From JAKBCQ01 sp021807585 (GTDB lineage: Bacteria > Planctomycetota > Planctomycetia > Isosphaerales > Isosphaeraceae): a stretch of 7,143 nt of DNA. The notes under the pieces are model-generated. The model was not told the origin of the DNA. It saw only the letters and a program-made list of their open reading frames with translations, and did not search any database. The position numbers and the translations under genes are program-made. The first letter of the stretch is position 1. Each line of letters begins with the position of its first letter. Shown here one piece after another: positions 1 through 5,889 of this stretch. The stretch covers positions 1 to 7,143 of the forward strand of contig DAHWFG010000420.1 in the NCBI GenBank assembly GCA_027325115.1, written 5' to 3'.

Positions 1-2286
1 TCACGTCAGAAGCGACAAGAAAACGTTTTGATTTCCTTGCGATCCGAGCGTGATATAGCCGAACTTCGCCGGAGGCGTGTAAGCCCCGACGATGAAGACG
101 GCGTTGGCCGATCCGGCGCTGAACGCGATTCCGGTCGCGGAGTCGAATCCGGCGCCGCCGCCGGTCGCCGCCCATGTCGACGGCGTCCCGTTGATCAATC
201 CCGTCGTCGGATCGAGTTTGGCGACGAAGACGTCCGAAGACCCCCTGGAATTGAAAAAGCCTCCCGGACCGAAATCGATCGAGCCGAAGAAACCGCCCGT
301 GATGTATGGATCGCCGGAAGAATCGACCGCGACGCCGGATGCGACCGCGGACGACGAGCCGCTCAACGCTCCGAAGCCATGAAGCCAAATCGTACTGAGA
401 TTGGATTCATCGAGCTTGGCGACGATCGCGGGGTTGAACGCGAACGGAGAGAAGGCCGCACCCCCCGTTACATAAAGGTCCCCATGTCCATCGACCGTGA
501 TGCCGGTCCCTTGGCTGTACCTCGCGGGAGCAGGCGAAACCGACGCCACGAATACGCCTTTCGAGTCGAATTCCGAGACGAGAATCGAACTCGAGAGGAG
601 CGAGTATGAAGTCCCGACGGTGAAGATGTCGCCCGTAACGTTATCGACCGTGATTCCGCTTCCCGAGACCGATGTGGAAGTCGTGCCGGGGAGAGAACTC
701 GCCCAGTTGACGATTCCAGATTCGGAAATCTGTGAGACATATTCATCCGATGGGGATGGACTCGTCAGTACCACGCCGCCCACGTTGATCGTTCCGACGA
801 AGCTTCCCACCACATCCAAGTTGAACGAGCCCGTGACCTCGGTGTCCGCCGCGATTCCGGACGCGGTCGACGAGCTACCCGATGAAGCCGGTGTGAAGTG
901 ATCCAACCAGTTCAACGCGCCCGTCGTGGGATTGAGCTGAGCCACGATCGATTGCGAGGGAATTCCGGAGCCTGTCATGTTGCCGACGATATCAACCTGG
1001 CCCGTCTGATCGACGACGATGCCGTCGCCTCGGTATTCCGAGAGGCTCGATCCGGGGTCGATCGCCGTGGCCCATTGCCAGCCTCCGGATGGAGAGAACT
1101 CGGCGACGAAGATCGCCGTGATCGTGGAACTCGTGATCGTATGGTAAGGACCGAAACTCGCCGCGCCGGAGAACGTACCGACCACGTAAACATCGCCCGA
1201 GGCACTCGTTGCGACGCCGGCGACGTTGATCATCTTTGTCGAACCGACGCCGAGGGCGTAAACAAAGTGCGATGACGAAGGCGGAGGCGACGTCACGTCG
1301 GCCGAGTCGGATACCGAAGTGGAGCTTCCTCCGTCGTCACGAATCGTCACGTCGATCGTGTATGAGCCGGGGCTCATATACGAATTTGCTCCCGTGACGA
1401 TATATGTTCCGGGTGCGAAACGAGCCGCGCTGATCGTTCCCGCCGTGACGACGCCGTTTCCCCAGTTGATGGTCGCCGAGTAATCGGATGGACCGCTCGG
1501 CTCGAAGAGATACGCGTCTCGGAAGGTGGCGACCGTTCCCGAGAAAGTCTGCCCCTGTGTCAAGCTCAGAGCGGACACCCCGGACGACGACAACGGAGCG
1601 TCGCCGATCTGGATCGTTCCGCCGCCCACACCGAAACGGCCGCCGCCCACGACGATCACCGTGTCGTGATATGTCGTTTCCTCAGCGTATGGAGAGTGGC
1701 TTCCCAACACGAGGAAAACATTCCGCGGCAAGTGAGGATCGTGATAAACGACGCCGGGTGAACTCGTACCGTCACCCCAATTGATCGCCGACGAGTAGCG
1801 TACGAAGGGTGAACCTACGAACGCGGCGACGAGCGTTCTTCCAGTCCCTTGATATGACGGCAACGACGATCCCTCCGTCGTACCCGTGGGGAAAGTCATC
1901 ACGTTGATTCCTGGTCGAGGAGGAGGCGGAGCCGGCCGTCGGGGGGGAGTCGGGAATCGTCGGATAAAATTGGAGGCGATTGGATCCGTTCCGCCCCCCC
2001 GCGATCGACCAGGATCGTGAGGATCCGCCGCGAAGACGTGCGTCGACTGATCTCCGAGACGAGCACGAAAGAGTTCGTGCGTGCCGGGGAAGTTCTCGAT
2101 CATGGATGGAATCGGTCGAAATCGACCTGAATCGAATCCTCCCGACGAGGACGGAAACGCGGCTCCGCCGATCGAAAGGAGGCTTCGAGGCTCGAGCGGC
2201 TCGAGATTGAGACATCGCCGACGATTCCGTCGGTCGAGGCGGATGAGATTCGCCCGTCGATAAAGGATACGGATGATATTCGACAT
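1..2286 (-). CDS. LEPR-XLL exported protein with two PKD/Ig-like modules and a seven-repeat beta-propeller
   Basis: Complete gene of 761 residues ending in TGA at the window edge. The start is the ATG at 2286-2284, because GGAGGT lies 7 bases upstream; the frame stays open to an ATG at 2484, but those 66 extra residues resemble no signal. The N-terminus is basic and carries LEPLEPRSLLS (residues 28-38), the planctomycete LEPR-XLL signature of large exported proteins. A Pro-rich linker follows (about 110-127). Two Ig/PKD-like modules come next, marked by INWGDG (168-173) and INWGNG (273-278); the second ends in a beta-strand-like YTIDVTIRDDGG stretch. From about 355 to the C-terminus are seven units of the form 'G-hydrophobic-VD-x-x-G-x-hydrophobic-YVTG ... 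VAKLDPTTG', as in SBBP beta-propeller repeats. The clearest are at 593-638 and 649-707. No enzyme motif is visible. Role inferred: cell-surface or secreted binding or structural protein. Domain class is fairly sure; function unknown. Confidence 0.87.
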   Translation of the reverse strand: MSNIIRILYRRANLIRLDRRNRRRCLNLEPLEPRSLLSIGGAAFPSSSGGFDSGRFRPIPSMIENFPGTHELFRARLGDQSTHVFAADPHDPGRSRGGGTDPIASNFIRRFPTPPRRPAPPPPRPGINVMTFPTGTTEGSSLPSYQGTGRTLVAAFVGSPFVRYSSAINWGDGTSSPGVVYHDPHLPRNVFLVLGSHSPYAEETTYHDTVIVVGGGRFGVGGGTIQIGDAPLSSSGVSALSLTQGQTFSGTVATFRDAYLFEPSGPSDYSATINWGNGVVTAGTISAARFAPGTYIVTGANSYMSPGSYTIDVTIRDDGGSSTSVSDSADVTSPPPSSSHFVYALGVGSTKMINVAGVATSASGDVYVVGTFSGAASFGPYHTITSSTITAIFVAEFSPSGGWQWATAIDPGSSLSEYRGDGIVVDQTGQVDIVGNMTGSGIPSQSIVAQLNPTTGALNWLDHFTPASSGSSSTASGIAADTEVTGSFNLDVVGSFVGTINVGGVVLTSPSPSDEYVSQISESGIVNWASSLPGTTSTSVSGSGITVDNVTGDIFTVGTSYSLLSSSILVSEFDSKGVFVASVSPAPARYSQGTGITVDGHGDLYVTGGAAFSPFAFNPAIVAKLDESNLSTIWLHGFGALSGSSSAVASGVAVDSSGDPYITGGFFGSIDFGPGGFFNSRGSSDVFVAKLDPTTGLINGTPSTWAATGGGAGFDSATGIAFSAGSANAVFIVGAYTPPAKFGYITLGSQGNQNVFLSLLT

Positions 2287-2293
2287 GGATGCA

Positions 2294-2299
2294 ACCTCC
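2294..2299 (-). promoter_or_regulatory. Shine-Dalgarno site deciding the start of the LEPR-XLL gene
   Basis: Read on the minus strand this is GGAGGT, 7 bases before the ATG at 2286. It is a near-perfect Shine-Dalgarno match and is the reason for choosing this start over the in-frame ATG at 2484. It also places the LEPR-XLL signature close to the N-terminus, where this family normally has it. Confidence 0.8.
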
Positions 2300-2681
2300 G
2301 GTGAAAGCAACTCCAACACGCCCGATTCCGAACCGGAAACAAACGACTTTCGTCGAAGTCGGATTCGGATATGCCGCCGAGTTTGAGTGGAGAGGACGTG
2401 CCGAGCGTTTGGTTCTTTTTGGAAGGAGTCGTTCGGCGGCGTGCACGCTCTCGTCGACCGGAATGCGGTATCGCTTGGTTCCATGCGCAGGGGGAAAATC
2501 CATCTAATTCCATTGTAGCCTCGATCCGATCGCCGCCGAAAGGGGTGAAATCAAGAAAAACGCGGATTTCGATCTTCGACGGTTCGCGAACGCGAAATCA
2601 TAATAAATTTTATTTATTTATATAATTTATTATTACTTTGATTATCTCCCTCCGCGCCCGAACCGAGGCGCCGATATAATT

Positions 2682-2696
2682 TAGATATAATATCTA
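2682..2696. promoter_or_regulatory. 15-base perfect palindrome, operator-like
   Basis: TAGATAT-A-ATATCTA is a perfect inverted repeat with 7-base arms around a single central base. It contains one of the two plus-strand TATAAT hexamers. Position in a divergent promoter region and symmetry fit a dimeric repressor site, but AT-rich DNA produces such palindromes by chance more often than mixed sequence, so this is tentative. Confidence 0.3.
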
Positions 2697-2716
2697 TTTC
2701 AATAATAAATATTACA

Positions 2717-2759
2717 CGATCGCCGCGAAAGGGCGCGGATCGAGCGGGCGATTTCCCGC
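2717..2759. other. Tandem hairpin pair in AT-rich spacer
   Basis: Two adjacent inverted repeats. The first pairs CCGCG (2723-2727) with CGCGG (2734-2738) around a 6-base loop, and is extended by CGAT (2717-2720) with ATCG (2739-2742), leaving a 2-base bulge. The second pairs GCGGG (2744-2748) with CCCGC (2755-2759) around CGATTT. They form a GC island between AT-rich flanks. A terminator, a leader structure or a small RNA is possible. No clean U-tract follows directly on either strand, so the role is open. Confidence 0.35.
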
Positions 2760-2998
2760 GGAGAACTAATTAAAGTATATTTTGTCAATATATTCTTTAT
2801 ATTTCAGATTGTTTGTTTGTTTCTCCAGCGGCGTCGACGGCGGCCGAGGCTTCGGGGCCCTTGTTTTGAAAGCGATAAAAACGGCGGGGGGTTGATCGGC
2901 GAGCTTCATCAAGCGATCATGAGCGACGATCTAGCTTCGACGATCGGGCCGCAATCGATCGCCGCGGATTCGCGGTCTTTTTCACACGGGTATCCGCT

Positions 2999-4363
2999 AT
3001 GAACGACACCGTCAATGAAGGCGAATATCCGATTCGAGACGATCCCGAACCCGCGCAACCCGTCTCTGAACACGCCCCGACCGTGCCGCGCGATCCGAAT
3101 CGCATCGCGACGACGGGGGGAAAACGAACCGAACCGGCGGCGTCTCCGACATCGCCGGCCGCGAGCACGCCGATTCGTTTTCCTGGAACATCGCCGTTCG
3201 TTTTGCGACTGTCGTCGATCGACGCGTATCGCGGCTTCGTCATGTTTCTGATGATGGGCGAGGTTCTTCAATTCCGCACGATCGCCGAAGCCAAACCCGC
3301 GATCAAATTCTGGAAGATCCTGGCGCACCACCAGGAACACGTCGAATGGATCGGCTGCACGCTTCATGACATGATCCAGCCTTCATTCTCATTTCTGGTC
3401 GGGGTCGCGCTGCCGTTTTCGATCGCGAGCCGAAGGCTGAAGGGGCAATCCTCGCTCAAGATGACGATCCACGCGTTTTGGCGGGCGCTCGTGCTCGTTC
3501 TTCTGGGGGTGTTTCTCCGGTCGAAAAACGACACTCAAACTTATTTTACTTTTGAAGATACGCTTTCGCAAATCGGTCTTGGATACGGTTTTCTTTTCAT
3601 GCTTGGATTTCGATCGGCGCGGTTTCAGTGGATCGCGCTTGTGGTGATTTTGGCGGGTTATTGGGGGGCGTTCGCGGCGTACAAGGTTCCCGCCGATTTT
3701 GATTTCACAAAAGTCGGCGTTCCCGCGGATTGGCCTCATCTGCTGACGGGGTTTCAATCGCACTGGAATAAGAACGCCAATCTCGCGTGGGATTTCGATC
3801 GCTGGTTTTTGAATTTATTTCCGCGCAAGCATCGGTTTGAATATAACGGCGGCGGGTACGCCACCCTCAGCTTCATTCCCACGTTGGGGACGATGATTCT
3901 GGGGCTGATCGCGGGGGGAATCCTTAAAGGGGATCGCTCCAAATGGGTGAAGATCGTTCTTTTGATCGTGATCGGCTCGGCGCTTTTTGGGGCGGGCTAC
4001 GCGCTCGGCCGGTACGAAATCTGTCCGATCGTTAAGCGGATCTGGACGCCGAGCTGGACGCTTTACAGCGGCGGGATTTGCTTCCTCATGCTCGCGGGGT
4101 TCTATGCGATCATCGACGGGATCGGGCTCAAATTCCCGTTTTTCCCTTTGATCGTGATCGGTATGAACTCGATCGCGGCGTATTGCATGGCGGGTCTTTT
4201 CGAGCATTTCTTTTGGAAAAACCTCGAAACGCACCTGGGCGCCAAGGCGTTCCGGGTTTTCGGCCCCGAATATGCCGCGACGTTCCACGGAGCGCTTACT
4301 CTCTTATGTTTATGGCTGATTCTTTTTTGGATGTATCGACGTAAAGTGTTTTTGAGGATTTAA
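2999..4363 (+). CDS. HGSNAT-like (DUF5009/COG4299) multi-pass membrane acyltransferase family protein
   Basis: 454 residues, complete. After a hydrophilic Pro/Arg/Thr-rich N-terminus of about 70 residues comes RLSSIDAYRGFVMFLMM (70-86), the usual opening of the heparan-alpha-glucosaminide N-acetyltransferase-like/DUF5009 family. About ten hydrophobic segments follow, near 76-92, 126-144, 160-175, 190-205, 209-228, 290-308, 317-335, 358-374, 380-402 and 430-446. Other family-like stretches are CTLHDMIQPSFSFLVG (120-135), RIWTPSWTLYSGG (347-359) and GMNSIAAYCMAG (388-399). Relatives of HGSNAT move acetyl groups across a membrane to an amino sugar; whether this protein acetylates anything is unproven. 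His123 and the nearby His110, His111 and His114 are candidate functional residues by analogy only. No good Shine-Dalgarno precedes the ATG, so a downstream start such as the GTG at 3083 cannot be excluded. It seems to be a single-gene unit. Confidence 0.83.
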   Translation: MNDTVNEGEYPIRDDPEPAQPVSEHAPTVPRDPNRIATTGGKRTEPAASPTSPAASTPIRFPGTSPFVLRLSSIDAYRGFVMFLMMGEVLQFRTIAEAKPAIKFWKILAHHQEHVEWIGCTLHDMIQPSFSFLVGVALPFSIASRRLKGQSSLKMTIHAFWRALVLVLLGVFLRSKNDTQTYFTFEDTLSQIGLGYGFLFMLGFRSARFQWIALVVILAGYWGAFAAYKVPADFDFTKVGVPADWPHLLTGFQSHWNKNANLAWDFDRWFLNLFPRKHRFEYNGGGYATLSFIPTLGTMILGLIAGGILKGDRSKWVKIVLLIVIGSALFGAGYALGRYEICPIVKRIWTPSWTLYSGGICFLMLAGFYAIIDGIGLKFPFFPLIVIGMNSIAAYCMAGLFEHFFWKNLETHLGAKAFRVFGPEYAATFHGALTLLCLWLILFWMYRRKVFLRI

Positions 4364-4371
4364 TCGTTTTG

Positions 4372-4391
4372 CGCGAGATCGATTCGCGATC
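4372..4391 (+). terminator. Possible weak terminator hairpin after the membrane protein gene
   Basis: CGCGA (4372-4376) pairs with TCGCG (4384-4388) around 7 bases. An alternative pairing is GATCG (4377-4381) with CGATC (4387-4391). The structure starts 9 bases after the stop codon, as expected for a terminator, but the stems are only 5 bp and no U-tract follows. Such GATCG/CGATC pairs are common in this genome's base usage, so the call is weak. Confidence 0.22.
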
Positions 4392-4419
4392 GTTCGGTCT
4401 CCTCGGGGGGGTTTGGAGC

Positions 4420-4456
4420 GTGCCGCGACCTTGGGCTTGAGGAAGAGTTGAACGCT
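4420..4456. repeat. 37-base direct repeat, copy 1
   Basis: Matches 4492-4528 at 35 of 37 positions; the two differences are adjacent, at positions 27-28 of the unit. The copies start 72 bases apart, a multiple of three. The unit begins GTGCCGCGACC and ends TTGAACGCT. It lies outside any recognised gene and may belong to a dispersed intergenic family, which this window alone cannot show. Confidence 0.85.
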
Positions 4457-4491
4457 TGGATCTTGAGCAACTCAGCACGGTCGCGCGCGAT

Positions 4492-4528
4492 GTGCCGCGA
4501 CCTTGGGCTTGAGGAAGCATTGAACGCT
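4492..4528. repeat. 37-base direct repeat, copy 2
   Basis: Second copy of the unit at 4420-4456, with CA in place of AG at positions 27-28. The 35 bases between the copies are not obviously similar to the sequence after copy 2, so this is a spaced pair of units, not a simple tandem array. Confidence 0.85.
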
Positions 4529-4723
4529 GCGAGTTTGATCGCGCGTCGGGAGCGTGATCGCTCGCAATACGATGATTTCGTTAAGATTGTCGCCCGACGA
4601 TCCAACGTGCGAACGCGTATCACAAGATCGATCTGGCGTCGTCATTCCATTCTCGTTAATTTGATGGGGAGTTTTCCCCTAAGGGTCGCGGATTTGGTCG
4701 TTTGAATTCGATCCGCCCGGCGA

Positions 4724-4766
4724 CCCGCCACTCAAGACGCGTGGGAAACGCGTCGCGGCCGGCGGG
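4724..4766 (+). promoter_or_regulatory. Compound inverted repeat in the leader of the phosphofructokinase gene
   Basis: An inner perfect hairpin, GACGCGT-GGGAA-ACGCGTC (4736-4754), sits inside an outer 6-bp pairing of CCCGCC (4724-4729) with GGCGGG (4761-4766), separated by a symmetrical 6-by-6-base internal loop. The structure ends 21 bases before the ATG and 10 bases before the AGGA ribosome site, so it would lie in the 5' untranslated leader. It could be a translation or stability control element or the terminator of upstream transcription, though no U-tract follows. The sequence matches no riboswitch I recognise. Confidence 0.45.
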
Positions 4767-4776
4767 ATATCAAACC

Positions 4777-4780
4777 AGGA
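4777..4780 (+). promoter_or_regulatory. Ribosome binding site of the phosphofructokinase gene
   Basis: AGGA lies 7 bases before the ATG at 4788. The N-terminus it specifies, MKVGLLTGGGDCPGLN, begins exactly where phosphofructokinases usually begin, which supports this start. Confidence 0.6.
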
Positions 4781-4787
4781 CGAATAC

Positions 4788-5828
4788 ATGAAAGTTGGTT
4801 TATTGACCGGGGGAGGCGATTGCCCCGGCCTGAACGCGGTGATTCGCGCCGTGGCTCAAGTCGTCGCGAACCACGGCGGCCGATGCATGGGCGTGATGGA
4901 AGGCTGGCGAGGTCTGGTTCAAGACAATATGACGCGCGACCTCGATCTCGCCGAAACCGACGCGATCATCGGATTGGGTGGAACGATTCTTGGGTCTTCG
5001 CGCACCAACCCGTTCAAATTCGCCGAACGCGATATCCCGCTCCTCCTTGCACGGTTTAAAGAGCTCGAACTTGACGCGCTCGTCGCGATCGGCGGCGACG
5101 ACACGCTGGGAGTCGCCAACCGCCTTTATAAAGAATACCAATTTCCGGTCGTCGGCGTCCCCAAAACGATCGACAACGACCTCATGGTAACCGACTTCAC
5201 ATTCGGATTCGACACCGCGATCAACATCGTCGTCGAGGCGGTCGAGCGGTTGCGCACGACGACCGAAAGCCATCGTCGCATCATGGTGATCGAAACGATG
5301 GGTCGCCACGCGGGTTGGATTGCTTGTTTCTCGGTCATCGCCGTCGGCGCCGATTACATCATGATTCCCGAGGTTCCGATCGATATCGATCACGTCGTCG
5401 ACGTCCTGAAAAGACGCCGCGATCAGGGGAAAAAATACGCGATTCTGGTCGTTTCCGAAGGGGCGCAATTCCCCGAGAAGGGGATGGTAACGCTCCACGC
5501 CGAAACCGATGCGTTCGGCCATGTTCGGTTGGGAGGGGTCGGCAACGTCGTCGCATCAATGGTTGAGGAACGCACAGGCGTGGAAACGCGGTGCGTCGTG
5601 CTCGGCCACATCCAGCGCGGCGGTCCGCCGAGCGCGTATGACCGCGTTCTCGCGACCCGCTTCGGCTTGGCCGCGGGTCGGCTCGTCGTCGAGAAACGAT
5701 TCGGCACGATGGTTGCGCTCTCGGGTACCCGAATCATCGAGGCGACCCTCGGCGACGCCGTCGCGACCGCCAAGACGCTTGATCTCAAATATTACGACGA
5801 AGCCTCTTTGTTCTTCCCTAAGTTCTGA
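4788..5828 (+). CDS. pfp: 6-phosphofructokinase, probably pyrophosphate-dependent
   Basis: 346 residues, full length for the bacterial family, cytoplasmic. It should interconvert fructose 6-phosphate and fructose 1,6-bisphosphate. Motifs in order: GGGDCPGLNAVIR (8-20) at the phosphate donor site; GGDDTLG (102-108); PKTIDND (125-131) with the catalytic Asp129 (E. coli Asp127); MGRHAGW (171-177); and GHIQRGGPPSAYDR (273-286) at the sugar-phosphate site. Asp105 replaces the Gly104 of E. coli ATP-PFK, and Lys126 replaces the Gly of PGTIDND. Both changes are the known marks of PPi-dependent enzymes, which use PPi in a reversible reaction. The overall motif pattern resembles the mixed-substrate group III PFKs. 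It is preceded by a hairpin leader and appears monocistronic; the convergent H4MPT operon ends 61 bases downstream. Family certain; PPi use likely from residues alone. Confidence 0.95.
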   Translation: MKVGLLTGGGDCPGLNAVIRAVAQVVANHGGRCMGVMEGWRGLVQDNMTRDLDLAETDAIIGLGGTILGSSRTNPFKFAERDIPLLLARFKELELDALVAIGGDDTLGVANRLYKEYQFPVVGVPKTIDNDLMVTDFTFGFDTAINIVVEAVERLRTTTESHRRIMVIETMGRHAGWIACFSVIAVGADYIMIPEVPIDIDHVVDVLKRRRDQGKKYAILVVSEGAQFPEKGMVTLHAETDAFGHVRLGGVGNVVASMVEERTGVETRCVVLGHIQRGGPPSAYDRVLATRFGLAAGRLVVEKRFGTMVALSGTRIIEATLGDAVATAKTLDLKYYDEASLFFPKF

Positions 5829-5889
5829 GCTGAATAACTATTACGGCTTGATCGAACCGCGCAGGGCTCCGCGCCGACCGATCCCGGCT
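5829..5889. other. Short convergent intergenic region
   Basis: 61 bases between the 3' ends of two convergent genes, where terminators for both should lie. The only structure I see is an imperfect GCGC-rich hairpin around 5860-5876. It has a 4-bp stem and no U-tract, so no terminator can be assigned firmly. Confidence 0.4.

Larger units (their letters stand above)
2287..2998. other. Divergent intergenic region with AT-rich core
   Basis: About 700 bases between two divergently transcribed genes, so promoters for both should lie here. I see no convincing gene; the open frames across it are short and arginine-rich, as expected from GC-rich antisense or random frames. From about 2597 to 2645, 2674 to 2716 and 2764 to 2815 the sequence is almost only A and T, broken by two GC-rich islands (2646-2673 and 2717-2762). 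Perfect TATAAT hexamers occur on the plus strand at 2675-2680 and 2686-2691, but with no good -35 element at normal spacing. No promoter can be fixed with confidence. Confidence 0.6.
4364..4787. other. Intergenic region with repeats and hairpins
   Basis: 424 bases between the membrane protein and phosphofructokinase genes. It holds a direct repeat pair (4420-4456 and 4492-4528), overlapping short inverted repeats just after the upstream stop codon (4372-4391), and a compound inverted repeat near the downstream gene (4724-4766). The plus frame in register with the upstream gene stays open from 4364 to 4705 but has no ATG start with a ribosome site and an Arg/Ser-rich content, so I do not call a gene. 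Confidence 0.55.

Noticed and set aside
2287..2484. 66-residue upstream extension of the LEPR-XLL protein to an ATG at 2484
   Set aside because: The strong GGAGGT site sits directly before the internal ATG at 2286, and the family's LEPR-XLL signature is expected near the N-terminus. The extension looks like untranslated leader.
1772..2503. 243-residue minus-strand open frame
   Set aside because: It overlaps the LEPR-XLL gene in another frame, is Arg/Ser-rich and has no recognisable motif; typical shadow frame in GC-rich DNA.
2675..2691. Plus-strand promoter at the TATAAT hexamers
   Set aside because: No -35-like element at 16-18 bases upstream, where the sequence is GC-rich, and TATAAT is expected by chance in AT-rich DNA.
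2782..2803. Promoter from TTGTCA (2782-2787) with TATATT (2798-2803)
   Set aside because: The spacing is only 10 bases, too short for a sigma-70-type promoter; at 17 bases the hexamer is CAGATT, a poor match.
4420..4528. CRISPR array
   Set aside because: Only two repeat copies, with a 35-base spacer, no further units and no cas genes nearby.
4448..4705. Possible 85-residue gene in the spacer before the phosphofructokinase
   Set aside because: It would start at a TTG inside repeat copy 1, has no ribosome site and encodes Arg/Ser-rich sequence made partly of the direct repeat. More likely non-coding.
4800..5522. 240-residue open frame antisense to the phosphofructokinase gene
   Set aside because: It mirrors the highly conserved PFK codons, is rich in Asp/Arg/Val/His and resembles no family.
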